The notes under the pieces were generated by a model. The model worked only from the letters and a program-made list of their open reading frames with translations. It was not told the DNA's origin and did no database searches. From contig JAULSN010000005.1 in assembly GCA_033439765.1 (NCBI GenBank), positions 434,001 to 498,000 of the forward strand: a stretch of 64,000 nucleotides of DNA, given 5' to 3'. The stretch comes from Lasiosphaeria ovina (lineage: Eukaryota; Ascomycota; Sordariomycetes; Sordariales; Lasiosphaeriaceae). Each line of letters starts with the position of its first letter. Within the stretch, counting starts at the first letter, position 1. The position numbers and the translations under genes are program-made. Of this stretch, positions 1 through 11,541 are shown one piece after another.

Positions 1-757
1 GTGGGATCCCATCATGGAGAGGTCGCCAACGGTCCCGCCTAGCTTGTTCGCAAAGTCAGATCTGACAAGCTGCTGCCGTGCCGCACAAGCCAGGCCGGAG
101 TCCCGATGGAGGGGTCGAAATGGACACTGTCCATGCCATTGCTAACCGAAAGCGGCAAAGGTACACCTGCCCAGCGTGCTGCAGAGAGGCAGGGGCTGCC
201 CGGGCGCTGGAGGAAAAAACGTTGGCGGGCTTCGCTTGCCTTTCCAGCGCTCGCGCCACCAGCCACTCGGCCTGGCCGTGTGGATCCCGTGCCAAGGCTA
301 GAGGACGACCTGCAAAGAGCAACCCGAAGCAAACTGCAATTGGAGAGCTCGCGCCGGCGGTGGCTGCAGCACGGTGTGGCAGCCCAGATTTCAGGTAGGT
401 TGTCGGCCATCCAAGTTACCGAGCCTTCCATGGGAAAATGCGGAAGGGCGGCAACCCTCCCCTGTTGCTGACATAGTGAAAGCTTCAACTGATTTTCAGA
501 GGGACAAGTTGGGCCATGAATCGTCGTCTTCTTCCGCCCTGCATTTCATCCGAGTTTAATAACTGCCTGTCCATACCTGACCTCGGACCGCCAGACCCAC
601 CTCACCTCAACTCAACTCTCGATAGAATCCCAGCCGTGACAAGAAGACTCTTGACGACGACGACGACGACGACGCGAGACGATAACGATGAATGACCGCG
701 TCGGCCCGACACAACACCACACGATTGCGCACACCCAAAGTCGCAACGTCAGCAGCC
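1..757. other. Left-edge gap and 5' leader of the BTB gene
   Basis: No convincing coding region. Open frames here have no recognisable protein character. From about 540 the sequence is the likely leader of the downstream BTB gene, with a GAC-repeat tract at 656-675. A 33-codon upstream frame (688-786) opens at an ATG that overlaps a second ATG (ATGAATG). It runs out of frame past the preferred start at 758, so it could lower translation of the main frame. Confidence 0.5.
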
Positions 758-2626
758 ATGGCCATGGCCACCCTGGGCGACGGTAGGCCCGCCACCGCCA
801 AACAGGTGCAGAGGGGCGTGCATCAGCAACCACGCCAGCACCAACACCAGCACCCGCACAAGCAGCAGCAGCAACAGCAACAACAACAACAACAACAACA
901 ACAGCTGCAGCACGACGACGACGACGACGATGACGACACGGAGTCGCCAAATCTCCACAGCCCGCACATCCCCAAGATCCTGCCCCATGAACGGGTTTTC
1001 CCCATCCAGATAGGCACCGAGCTGTTCAAGCTCTCGGGCGCATCCCTCTCATCCGATGGTGAGTGGCCCGCTCATGTCACTGGCGCTAATTTCAACTTGG
1101 ATTCCATCCCTTTTCCATTTCCCCCTGCCCGTGAGGCATCGAGTTGGCGACTGACTGGCCCCAGCGCCTTCATACTTCTCCCAGTACTTCCACTGCCAGA
1201 TCAAGGGCGCCGAGGAAAACGGAGACGACATAGGACCCGTTATCCGGACCCTCTACATCGACAGAGACCCCGTCACCTTCAGAGACATATCGCTCCATCT
1301 CCAGGGCTACCATGTCAGGCCTCGTGACAGCACACACTTTGTGCGCCTCTTTGCCGATGCCCAGTTCTACAACCGTGAGTCCCAACCCGCGCCTAGTCTC
1401 ATGGCCTGCTAACAGTCCCGCCAGTCCCAAAGCTCATATCGCAACTCTACGAAGAGTGCATCTTCACGTCCGTTGGCAACCGGGAATTCCAAGTCTCGCG
1501 TGAGCTATTCGCGGGCCCGGGCAACTCGCCAAACTTCTTTACCCTCAACCAAGCCCTCTACTTCTCCAACAACACCGACGAGTTGTTCCCCGGCCTGGAA
1601 CGTGTGAAGCTTTTGCGGCCACCTTCCATCATGCCACCCTCAGTCCCGCATCGCAGCCCCGAAATCTTTGCTGAGCTTTTGCATCTGCTGCGTGGGTATC
1701 CGCTAGCAATACGTGACGAGACTCATCGCGCGGAACTGATCCGCGACTGCAAATACTTTAACTTTAAGGGTTTGGAGCAGCACTTGGTACCGCACTCCAT
1801 TTCGTTCAACCTGGCCCGTCAGCGCAACGAGATTGTAATGCGCCTCCGAGACATCCTCAAGAGCGGCATCTCGATCGGCCCGGAGAACAACTCGGCCGAC
1901 CCGCTCGCCGCCTGGGTCATGTACGCGCGGCCCTGGGTCGACGACGGCGCGCGGCCCCACGAGCTGGTGCTCGAGATTGGCGACGAGAACACGCGCCTGC
2001 ACTTCAGCCCCGGCGTCGGCGGGGGCACCAGCGTCCGTGCCGAGTTCGTGCGCGACGCCAACTCGCGCATCGCCAAACTCTTCGAGACCATCGCCACCAA
2101 GCTCAACCTGCCGCCCACCACGCAGCCGCTGGGTCTGCTGATGGCCAAGGGCGGCGCTAGCAGCCAGCCGCCGACGCCCGGCAATACGCCCCTGAGCGAG
2201 GACCTGGTGCGCGTCATCCTCGACCCCGAGGCCAGCGTCGTGCTCGACGGCAAGCCCTGGACCGCGGCCGACGAAGATTTCGGCCACGTCTACGCCGCCG
2301 CCAACATTTCGGCGCCATCGTCGGCAGGCGGGCCAGGGGGCGGCGACCTAGAGTCTCCCATATCAAGCACCGCGCCGCCGTTCAAGCGCAGGCGGGTGGA
2401 ATCGCACGCCCGCGGCGGGGGCGTTGCATTTGGCAGCGCTGGTGGCAATGGAGGGGCCGCGGGAGTGGACGAGTGGATTGTGAGGTCGGGCCAGTGGCGC
2501 CTGCGCATCCAGGGGGCCAAGCACGGCAAGTCGGCGGTCGAATGCGTGCTGGTGGCAGTCAAGCTGGACGCCCTGAGCTCGGAGCACGCAAGGAATTCCC
2601 AGCGAGCGTTTCTGGGCGCCGGCTGA
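758..2626 (+). CDS. Tandem BTB/POZ-domain protein, nuclear (predicted)
   Basis: Three exons, join(758..1058,1165..1374,1425..2626), 570 residues. The start at 758 has a strong context (gcagccATGG); an in-frame ATG at 692 would add 22 residues. Residues 36-49 are 14 glutamines, followed shortly by eight aspartates. A BTB fold of the K-channel tetramerisation/fungal type follows: 'FKLSGASLSSDAPSYFSQYF', then 'TLYIDRDPVTFRDISLHLQG' and 'ADAQFYNLPKLISQLYE'. A second, diverged BTB-like unit follows ('LFPGLERVKLL', 'FAELLHLLRGYPL', 'IRDCKYFNFKGLEQHL'). The C-terminal half is less conserved and carries a basic nuclear-localisation-like run (FKRRRV, about residue 490). The family acts as oligomerisation adaptors; the partner is unknown. 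Splice phases agree at both introns. The second intron has two in-frame acceptors nine bases apart (exon starts 1416 or 1425). Confidence 0.85.
862..945 (+). repeat. CAG/CAA then GAC/GAT trinucleotide tract inside the BTB gene
   Basis: Mixed CAG and CAA codons give a 14-residue glutamine run, followed by a GAC/GAT run giving eight aspartates. CAA interruptions make it less prone to slippage than a pure CAG run. It sits N-terminal to the first BTB unit and is probably disordered. Confidence 0.9.
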
Positions 2627-3979
2627 CGCGGGTGCCTGCTGCACACACACATAAGAACTCTGAGAGGCAGGTGACGTTCAAGGCTGTAAATTTGACTATT
2701 TGGGAACTGAAAGGGATGGTGGTAGGTGTTTTGGATAATGCGGCAGGGCTTTTCAAGTTTGGCCTCTCCCGCACCCCTATTTATAAGGATGCATTGGAAG
2801 GACGCGGAAGAGCATACATATATGGGTACCTTGACAGTCACAGTTGGTTTATATCTGTTTGTTTTTATTCCCCATAGCGACGTTTAGATGGTGCCTCTCA
2901 GTACAATGTGTATATGCATTTACGCGCAACGAGCAGGAGCAGGAAGTTGTTGACCTTTCGCCCATGGACTTGTCCGTGGCAGATGGACAGCCCGGGATGA
3001 GAAAACGATGAGAAGGTTAATCGTGATATTGAAAGATTGCCAAATTTACCAATAACAGAGGCAAGACTGTCTCAAATTGGGATGACGCTCAGGGGCTCGA
3101 GCATGCATGTAGATGGCACGGGTCTTCTCTTGGCTTACGGCATGCACACACACACACACCACCACCACACCAAGGGCAAGCGAATAAAAATTGTCAGCGC
3201 ATATGATTCCCGGAGGGTTAGGCGGCGGAGAACAACACCGCGCTGAGGAAGTGATCCCCGAACTTGGCGGCTCTCGCCTGCTGCCTGCACGAGCGGAACT
3301 TGTGCAGCCCCCTGCTGCCAATGGATTTTTGTTCTTCTTTTTGAGGACATGCACACCCACACGACACACTCCCGTTCGTGTACTACCCGAGTCTCACTCT
3401 ACTGTTTCCTGCTTTGGGAAATATTGTTGCGACGGGACGCTAGCTCGCTCGACCTACCTTGGGCTATGCATGGAAAACATACACAATGCGAACGGGATAT
3501 ATGTTCTTTCTTGTACAGGAAGGATGTGGTGTGGGTGGTGTGGGACGGGGTTCGGTTTGTAAGGACACCTAGGTGAGGTGAGGTGAGGTGAGGTGAGGTT
3601 GGCCGTGAGACGCTGTCAGCGGCACTCCGGTTCTTGTCATGTTCGTCTTTTCTGTCTGCTGAAGAAGAGAGTCTGTTGGGCGTTTGGTTGCATTGTGATA
3701 CTTTCGTTCGAGTCGTTGGTAGAGACACGATATCCCACCTGACATGCTCTCTGCAGGCCTGATATCAACACACAAGATGCGCCACTGCTAGGTTGCGACT
3801 TACACACAGTACATACGGAGCACGCACCCCAGCAAGAACCCACAGTCCGAACCCACCCTGTGGCGGAGATTCCGTCGGTGGCGGCGAGCCAGGATTCATC
3901 ACGATCCATTGCCGGGCGCGCACAGAAAGGTAATAAGGGCAAATAGAGAGCGCCCTTTCAACAATAAAAGGTTACAGCT
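2627..3979. other. Intergenic gap, BTB gene to tRNA-Gly
   Basis: No supported gene. The first few hundred bases are the probable 3' untranslated region of the BTB gene. Simple repeats: a CA/CAC run at 3145-3172 and a perfect six-unit AGGTG array at 3571-3600. Confidence 0.5.
3571..3600 (+). repeat. (AGGTG)6 microsatellite
   Basis: Six near-perfect copies of AGGTG in a row, the last ending GGTT. It lies in non-coding sequence about 380 bp upstream of the tRNA gene. Confidence 0.9.
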
Positions 3980-4050
3980 GCGACAGTGGTTTAGTGGTAA
4001 AATCCATCGTTGCCATCGATGGGCCCCGCGTTCGATTCGCGGCTGTCGCA
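3980..4050 (+). tRNA. tRNA-Gly (anticodon GCC)
   Basis: A 71-nt tRNA that folds fully. The acceptor stem GCGACAG (3980-3986) pairs with CTGTCGC (4043-4049), with discriminator A at 4050. The D arm contains TTTAGTGGTAAAA. The anticodon arm is CATCG-TTGCCAT-CGATG, giving anticodon GCC. The T arm is CCGCG-TTCGATT-CGCGG. There is no intron. Sequence from the D arm through the anticodon arm is typical of fungal tRNA-Gly(GCC). Confidence 0.96.
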
Positions 4051-4079
4051 AGTCCGGGCTCTTCGGAGCGTTGTCTGTC

Positions 4080-4084
4080 TTTTT
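4080..4084 (+). terminator. RNA polymerase III terminator of tRNA-Gly
   Basis: First run of five T residues after the tRNA, 30 nt past its 3' end, followed by further T-rich clusters that could act as backup terminators. Confidence 0.7.
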
Positions 4085-5446
4085 GTCTTTTGTCTTTGCT
4101 TTTTATTCTTTTATTTTCACCCTTTTATTTTCTGGGTTGGTATTTTTCGAGACGTCTATCGTTATTACCTCATGCGGTCCTTTAGTTAAGAATAAAAAGG
4201 GAAAAGGAGAAAACGTAGTGAAAGATAAGACTGAAATTTGTTGATATACAGAAATAGTTGTTTCTTGCAAGAATCTACCTTTTTGCACAGAGGGACAACC
4301 CATTCTGCCAACTCCTATTAGGCAAAATTATCCACATACATCTCTCGACATCTTATGAACCAGAGTCAATGAGAAACCTGTTTGTAAAGTCTCTGCCCTA
4401 GATACGGCCGACAATAAATATTTTATCACTCCCTGCCGAGGAGAACAAATCTTGGTATGCGAAAAAATACCAATGCAGCCAAAATCTCTACCAACTTCAA
4501 CAACAGACCGAGCGGAATTCCCTCGTCTCGCCTTCCAATCCTCAACCAAAATTACCGAGCAATGAATAGCAATGGCAACAGTAACAGTGACAAAACCATA
4601 GATCGCCAAAGAATAAATGAAGTAAGTAGGATTAACACATATTAGTAGCAATGATAAAAATAAATATATAGTAAGTGGACGAGGGCAACGTAAGATAGGT
4701 AGTTAATGATATGAAAAATTTGCCTCTATTTTACCTATGAATATCCCTTCCCCTCTTTTCATGGCCAATCTCTATTTACCCCTTCCCTGCGGATCAAAAT
4801 ATACAAGCAAGCCTATTAATGAGAAGGACAGAAAGGAGGCAGCAGTAGCACCGCCAACTAATGCAGCAGAAGTCAAAGAGCCCAACGTTTTCCTGATTTT
4901 TCCCCTCTTTTCTCCGGAAGAAAAAACATAGACATAGAAAGTGGGAGGCGAGAAAGTGGTAAAGTACTGCGTGCCAACCCGCCCAAACAGGGAGGCAGGC
5001 AGACCAAGTATTAAAGGATGTAAAGATGCAGCTAGAGCAGGACAGACAAGAGGCGGCGTGGCCGCGAGTGTAGTAAGGAGGCCGTAATTTGGGGACAAGG
5101 AAAAAGAAAAAACAGTAAGTAGGGTAGGTAGGTAGGCAATAGTGGTAGTGGTAGTAATCGTCCCAGTCATTATGAACCCAACCCAACCCATCCATCATCC
5201 ATCCATCCATAACGATCCAACCCAATTCTTCACTCCCTGAACCCCCCGAATTTTCAGTGTCCAAAGGTCAAATTTGCCTGTCCGCAATCATGCCATGTCG
5301 TTCCCCAGAAACGAAAAAGGAAAAAAAAACAGGAAAATGATAATAATAATGATAGAAAAACAAAAGCGACTCCGGTACTCCGTGCTTTGCTTCCCCTCCC
5401 TGCGGCGGGAAAAATAAACATGAAGCAAAAAAAGGAATAATTAGAC

Positions 5447-5486
<40 letters not shown>

Positions 5487-5512
5487 CTCTGTCTCTCCCT
5501 TTTTTCTCTCAC
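4085..5512. other. AT-rich gene-free island downstream of the tRNA
   Basis: Base composition drops clearly to AT-rich between about 4085 and 5480 compared with the flanking genes. No frame resembles a known protein. The right end is the 3' untranslated region of the spindle-pole gene and contains a CA array. It could be a decayed mobile element next to a tRNA gene, but I see no terminal repeats or transposase remnants. Confidence 0.45.
5449..5482. repeat. (CA)17 dinucleotide array
   Basis: About 17 uninterrupted CA units ending 30 bp from the stop codon of the minus-strand spindle-pole gene, so they probably appear as a TG run in its 3' untranslated RNA. Confidence 0.92.
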
Positions 5513-7803
5513 TCAAGACCTCACCCGCCTCGCCACGCTCGGAACGCCCATGACCCTCTTAGCCGGTGCGCTGACGTCCCTGCGCTGGTCATTAGCCAGA
5601 GCAGCAGCAGCAGCGGCGCCGTCAACGAGCTGTCTGCGGGGAGTGACGGCCGGGAGGATAGTGGCGGACTGCGAGCCGCGGACCGAAGAGGTTGACGAAG
5701 ACGCCGAACCAGCGCCAGGGCCGGCGGCGACGCTGCGGGCGCGGCCGCGACGCTCTCTAATCTGGGCCAGGGCCTGCTCGCGCGTCATGGTGGGCGTCAG
5801 GGCGGGGTTGTTGACGTCGAACGATGGTGTGTCGCCTGCGGCGCCGCCGGCGCGCGAGGGCGTGCGCTGCAGCTTCATGAGCCGCGCCGCCAGGTTCGGG
5901 TCCTTGTTCTCGTTACGAAGAGGCACTTTGGTCGTCGTGGTGGCGATGGCGTAGCACGCGGCCGCCGTGTGCGGGCGGGCGATGGCCGCGGCCGGCGGGG
6001 CCCTTGCGCGCGTTGCCGTTCGCGATGGCTCGCTGCGGTGCCCGGCGTGTTGGTATTGTTCTTGGTCATCGTAAGCTTGCTCCTCCTCCTCGCTCGCCGG
6101 CGGCGCCGGGGCGCGGTGTGCCGCGGTGGGCAGCTGTTGTTGCATTGGTGTGACGGATGCGTCGTCGTCATCGTCGGGCTGCACTCCGGCGGACGAGTCC
6201 CGTGTCTCGGTGTCGAGGCCGGGTCCAGGGGTGGTGGGGATGTTGAAGAGCATCGGGCGGGATGCTTGTTGGTGGGGTGCGTCGAGCAGGGAGAGGAGCG
6301 AGGTGCGCTGGTGTGCCAGCATGGCAAAGTCGGGAGGCTCAATTGACGGCGTGCGCGCGTACACGGGAGGGTTTGCGTCCGACGAGGGCGTGGCGGGATC
6401 GCTCGATGGCGGTCCGGCCGAGGGAGAAGACGGATCAACTGCTATCTTTGCAATCGTCGTCATGGTTTTCGGCGAGGCTGCCGTCGTAGGGGAGCTCGTC
6501 TTGAGCGTGGTTTCGGCCTCAAACTGCGAGACAGTCCGGAAGATGCCCTCGGCCGGGATGAAGATGGTGCTCCGTCTGGGTTGTTCTCGCTCCTCGCGGA
6601 GCATCTCCGTCTTTGACCGCTTTGGCGAAGGGGCGGCTGCTTCTATTGCCACTCCAGATGCTGCCGGCGCATAAGTCTCCCTAAGAATGACCAGATCTCC
6701 GGCATCCGCAATCTTCAAAGGGCTAGCTCGATTCCGGCGCGGCCCATTGCTCGTAAGGCTCAGCCGCCCGGAGCGGGAGAAGGATTGGGCGGCAGGGCAG
6801 CACTTCATCTTGCACTCAACCTCGAGGAACTCGACAAGGTCGAGGGCGCGGTCAGCCCGCTGCTTCTCCCACTGCCAGAGCCGGGAAAGCTCTTCGACCT
6901 CGGCCTCGCTCGTGGCCGAGGACTTGATGTCAACTATGCTGGCTGACGATACGCGGGGTCGCTGATTGGGGGACGCGAGGTCGTCGTCCTCGCCTCCCTC
7001 GCTGCCGGGCTCGGATGGCGGCAGGGGAATCCTGCCCTCGGCGGCAATGCGCGCAACGTCTTCCTCGTTATTGGCGAGCATCTTGAATGCGTCCCGCTCC
7101 TGCTCAACCATCTTGATGCGCTCCAGGGCTTGGTCGAGCTGCTCCTGGAGACCGACGAGGCTGTAGCGCGCCGAGAACGCCTCTTGCTCGCGCGCCTTGC
7201 TGCGCTCCTTTTCGCGGTCGAACTCCTCCTCGGCAGCCTTCTGAGCTGTCCGGCACGACTTGAGTTCTTCCTGCATCTTCACCAACGAGCTCTGCGCCTT
7301 GAACGTCTCCTTGCGTGCGCGGCGGATCTCCTTCTCCCACAGGGCTTGTGTGTGAGCATGCGTCTCTTTGGCGCGGCCGTAGTTCTCCTGTACCGTTGTT
7401 GGTTAGCAAATCGCTAGTTAATGTGTCTCAGAGGGTTGTAACGTACCATGACCGTCTCGAGCCTCTCGCCCACGCGGCGCTCGCGCTCCTTGCCCTCGTC
7501 CACCTGCTTCTTGAGGGCTCTGGCTTCGTCACGGTAGCGGCGCATCTCGCTCTCTGCCTCCTCGCGCCCGAGCATAGCCCGCTTTAGGGCGGCGTCGGCC
7601 GTCTTGCGCTCAAGCTGCTTGGACTGCATGGCGAGAGAGTTGAACTGATTGATCTTTTCGTGCACGGAGCTGTCGCGTGAATCGTCGGCGCCAGGGGCGG
7701 CGCAGCGGAGGGTGGCGTCTCGTTGCGCATTGTGCGAGACTGATTGCAGAGGTGTGTTGGCGCCGCCGCCCGGTGACCCGGGCAGACTCGACGAGAAACT
7801 CAT
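5513..7803 (-). CDS. snaD: Spindle pole body-associated coiled-coil protein, SnaD/Cut12-like
   Basis: Two exons, complement(join(5513..7387,7447..7803)), 743 residues. The 59-nt intron has donor GTACGT and acceptor TACAG. The N-terminal block contains 'KINQFNSLAMQSKQLERKTA' and then 'AALKRAMLGREEAESEMRR'. I recognise this as the conserved start of the fungal spindle pole body formation-associated family (A. nidulans SnaD, S. pombe Cut12; Pfam Cut12). Residues of about 40-250 are strongly coiled-coil (Glu/Lys/Arg/Leu heptads); the rest is long, Ser/Pro/Ala-rich, probably disordered, with a basic C-terminus. Cut12-family proteins anchor at the spindle pole and promote mitotic commitment through polo kinase. 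That function is known for the family, not shown here. It is divergent from the MAPR-type gene, with 925 bp between the starts. Confidence 0.78.
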
Positions 7804-8728
7804 TGCTGTCTTGTCGTCCACCAAGTTGCGTGTCGTTTATTGGACCGATCCGGTTCGGTTCGGTTCGGTGGGGAAGGGGAGGGTAGACAAAGGATTATTG
7901 GGTGAGGCGTCGTCGCCGTAACAATGTCATGAAACTCGAGGCTTCGGTGGATTGGCGTAGTGGTGCGCTAGATATTGAGTTCGTGCCGAGGACCTTATTT
8001 GCGCGCTGATCGGCGTGCTGATGACGGCAACACAGCATAAACACACGGCTTGTGCAGCCGGAAAAAAAAAAGGAAAAAAAGGGTTCGTCTTTGTTCGGAC
8101 AAGCTGCCGCTCGGTGGGCAGAAGGGGCTCGGCCTAGCGTTCGCGTCGTGATGCGCGACTGTTCTTCGAATAGAATAGCTGTTCAATTAATGGTTTCGGC
8201 TCGCGATTGAGATTGATGTATTTACCCTTCCTCTTACGTGGTAGACCTGTGGTGGGGGCCGCCACTAGGGAATGGGCTTGCAGGCGTCGCGGTGCCTAGG
8301 CCTGAGTTGCTAGGGGCGACGCGCCCGCTAACCTAACCAGCACGCCACAAGCGTCCTCGGGTGGCCCGAGCTTCTTTTTGCATGCGGAACAGCCTTGCGC
8401 TGACGAACCCTGCGCGGTCCAATCAGCGGGCAGCATGGCTTGAGCAGCGTCGTCAGCGGGGTGGTGCTCGATTGGGGAAGACGGAGCTCCGTTCCAGCAT
8501 CCCACTTTCAGCCTCGCATACCTTACCTTAGCCGTTGTGTTGTGAGACATCTGGCAAATACGCCCCAATACGCTCTCGCCTGTCTTTGCTCGTCCTTTCT
8601 TTTCCTCTATCTGTCTTGTTGCCGGCAGCTGGACTGTACAGTACACCCCGCGCGCACGCCTGTGTCCATTGCACTATTCCAATCTTGCTTATTTCTCCAT
8701 TCCGGTCCCGTCAACCGATCCTCCCGCC
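7804..8728. promoter_or_regulatory. Divergent promoter between snaD-like and MAPR-like genes
   Basis: Start codons face away from each other across 925 bp, so both promoters must lie here. A four-unit CGGTT array (7851-7870) lies close to the snaD-like start, and there is an A-run at 8062-8080. No gene is seen. Confidence 0.6.
7851..7870 (+). repeat. (CGGTT)4 pentanucleotide array
   Basis: Four exact CGGTT units with a final GT change, 48 bp upstream of the minus-strand snaD-like start, so it is probably in its leader or core promoter. Confidence 0.88.
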
Positions 8729-9666
8729 ATGGCGAACGACTCTTCGGCGGTCCGGCGCAGAACACCAGAAGAGACTGCGCTGTCTAAGGCGCCCGACGCT
8801 GCCGGGCCTGTCGAGCCGGAGGACGAGAAGACAACAGCGTCGAAAGCTGCCATCAAGAAGAGCAAGCCTCGCCCCAAGGCCAAGATCGAAGACGAAGACG
8901 ACTACACCCCCTGGCTTGACGTGCTGCGCGTCATTACCTTTTTGTTCTTTGCCTCGTGCGGCCTGAGCTATCTGATCTCGAGCGGCGAGACATTCTTTTG
9001 GGGCATGAAAGAATCGCCCAATTATATGAAGATGGACTGGTGGAAGAGCCAATTTGTAGGTTTTTCTTTTTTGCTTCCTTCTCTGTTGCGCCAGACACAC
9101 ACCCAGAGAGAGTGGCATTTAGGCCGCCGGCTAACCATCCCTTCTCACATCAGCGTGGCCCACTGTACCTGACGCCGGCGGAGCTGGCGGCGTTCGACGG
9201 CAGCGACCCGAGCAAGCCCATCTACCTGGCCATCAACGGGACCATCTACGACGTGTCGGCGAACGCGCGGACGTACGGGCCGGGGGGCTCGTACCAGTAC
9301 TTTGCGGGGTGCGACGCCAGCCGGGCGTACGTGACGGGGTGCTTCGCCGAGGACCGCACGCCGGACATGCGCGGCGTCGAGGACATGTACTTGCCGCTCG
9401 ACGACCCGGCCGTCGACCGGCACTGGACGAAAGCGCAGCTCGACGAGCTGCGCGCCGCCGAGCGCGAAGAGGCCCTGCGCCGCGTTCACGAGGGCCTGCT
9501 GCACTGGGTCAACTTCTTCGCCAGCAACAAGAAGTACCCCTTTGTCGGCTACGTCCGCCGCCCCGACGGCTGGCCCGGTACCGAGCCCGTGCGCCGTCTG
9601 TGCGACGTCGCCGCGAGCCAGCGGAAGCCACGCGAGATTCCTGGAAAGGAGACGGAAGGTGCGTGA
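8729..9666 (+). CDS. Membrane-anchored cytochrome b5-like haem/steroid-binding (MAPR-type) protein
   Basis: Two exons, join(8729..9055,9154..9666), 279 residues; the ATG has a cgccATGG context. Residues 1-60 are charged and Lys-rich and probably cytosolic. Residues of about 65-83 ('VLRVITFLFFASCGLSYLI') form one membrane span. After the intron comes a cytochrome b5-like fold of the membrane-associated progesterone receptor class: 'LYLTPAELAAFDG', 'PIYLAINGTIYDVSANARTY' and 'GPGGSYQYFAGCDASRAYVT'. The tyrosines in YGPGGSYQYFAG are the type used as axial or supporting haem ligands in Dap1/PGRMC1 proteins, in place of b5's two histidines. The C-terminal part ends in 'KYPFVGYVRRPDG'. Dap1/PGRMC1 relatives support sterol-pathway P450s; that role is inference here. 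Confidence 0.88.
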
Positions 9667-10703
9667 GGTACGTGATTGTGCGTAAATAAACGGATCTGGT
9701 AGCAGTAGATGGGTTATTGGGTTTTTCTCCCGTGTGAATAAAAGTTGGAAGTATTGCGCTGGCTATTTGCGGTCCCGTAGCTGCTCTTTCGATTAGACTA
9801 GGACACGTGTCGAAGCACATATTGTAGGTCTATGACTAGGTCTGTCAGACCAATGCCGTTCTATTGTTTGACTTTTTGCTGTACCGCGGCAAGTGCCTAG
9901 TTGTTGTTCGTTTTAATGTGTACATGGTGATAGGTATAAGCCATTTCAAATTAGTGAGCTCTAACTGTGGAGGCTGATCCTCGAGTAGACCATATCCTGT
10001 AGGTTTATATGCCGCTGCAATACGTCCCAGTGCCTCTTCACCGAATACTATCTGGTCCTTCTCTTCAACACAGATCGCAAAAAAGCGAAAAGATGAAAAG
10101 TTAATAACAAAATCAGTCAACTGAAAATTTATTTTATGTTCCTTGACATGGTAAAAATAGATAAGGTATAGTATAATATGTATAACACACGCTCCCCTCC
10201 CCGGTTTTTGTCCTTTGGTTAAAAAGGAGGGGGGCGGATGGAAGTTGAGGGGGAGGAGCAACGTGAAATCATGTACAGGATGTCGTCGTTTCGAAGAGAA
10301 AAAAAAATATAAAAAAAGAGGAGACAACAAACGCCGCCATCAAGCCGCCACACATCCTCTGTCGGTCGCTCGTAGCCAAATACACACCCACGCGACCAGA
10401 AACAGAACCCCACGGTGGTTTTTTTTACATCTCACAGAGAGCCCCCGGGCTGACTGCACCCGTCTCTGAATTAACAAGGGAGCAGATGCAGCCGTCATCC
10501 AGTGGGACACACTGCTCAAGGCATCCCGCCTGGCACCAGATTAAGATTTTCCCTTTTTTTCTGCTGTCGCCCTGCTTTCCAGACAGACAGAAAAACCGAC
10601 AGGAGAAAAAGGCAACTCAGTTGACCCCCACACTACTACTGCTGATTGTCGTTCGCTCAGCTGATCACGACCCACGCGCCCCCGTCCATGCCGCGCTGAA
10701 CGT
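9667..10703. other. Intergenic gap between convergent MAPR-like and cupredoxin genes
   Basis: AT-rich 3' flanks of two convergent genes. No coding signal. A purine-rich run lies at 10215-10330. Confidence 0.5.
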
Positions 10704-11541
10704 TTACAGGAAGAGGCTGGCACCAGCCGCCGCCGCGAGGAGCATGTAGACGCTGGGCGCCGAGAGGAAGCCGGCGGCGCTGGTGGGCTGGCCTGTGGTG
10801 GCGCTGTCGGTGGTCGAGCCGGTGCCAGTGCCGCCGGTCGTGGTGCCAGTAGTGCCGCCGGTCGTGGAGCCGGTGCCAGTGCCGCCAGTGGTGGAGCCGG
10901 TGCCAGTTCCAGCGGAGCCGCCGGGCACGACGGTGGTCGCACCCGCTGCAAGAGCCTTGTAGTTGGCAAGAGAGCGGCTCGAGTTGGCAGCGGTGCTGGT
11001 TTGTGTGTTAGCAATGATTTTCTTTCATCTGGTAATTCGGGGGGAAGATGAACTCACTTCTCGTTGATGACCAGGGACATGCCCGACTCGCAATGCTTGC
11101 CCTGAGCGCAGTAGACCCAGATGGGGTTCGTGTTGTTGAGCATGATGGTGTAGGTGGGGATCATGCCCGTGGCGACGCTGGCCGCCGCGGGTTGGAAGCC
11201 CGAGTGGAAGCCCGTTATGTTGGAGTGCTGCGAGATGGGCTGGCACGGCGCATCGAAAGTCGACTGCGTCACGGTGTGGTTGCCGGCCACGAACTGGAAC
11301 TGCACCATCTCGCCCACGAGAGCCGTGATAGTGTTCGGGGAGAACGTCAGAGTGCCGTTCATACCGACTGTTACTCTGTGGATCACTTTCTCGCCGGTTG
11401 TTTGGGCTGCGCGAGCGGGTTAGTTAGATCGGTCCCTCTTCTCCCCAGCCATCCCATGCAGCTTTCCATCCGCCGTGCCCGTTTGAACATACCAGATGCC
11501 AAGCTCGCAAGAGCGGCAAGAGCGAGTGTCGAGAACTGCAT
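10704..11541 (-). CDS. Secreted GPI-type cupredoxin (single blue-copper domain)
   Basis: Three exons, complement(join(10704..10995,11058..11406,11493..11541)), 229 residues. Residues 1-17 are a signal peptide (MQFSTLALAALASLASA). The cupredoxin fold spans about residues 22-131 and keeps a complete type 1 copper set: His60 (GNHTV), Cys116 (VYCAQG), His121 and Met126, in the C-x4-H-x4-M spacing. Cys71 and Cys122 may form a disulfide. A Gly/Thr/Ser-rich stalk follows (GTGSTTGG repeats, probably O-glycosylated), then a small-residue site and a hydrophobic tail (YMLLAAAAGASLFL) typical of GPI attachment. Related fungal proteins are cell-surface cupredoxins, some called extracellular serine-rich proteins; their substrate is generally unknown. 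The third exon uses branch-site-like GCTAAC just upstream. Confidence 0.88.

Noticed and set aside
1703..2287. Long antisense frame inside the BTB gene
   Set aside because: A shadow of GC-rich codons of the real gene; residue composition is Arg/Gly/Ala-rich without motifs.
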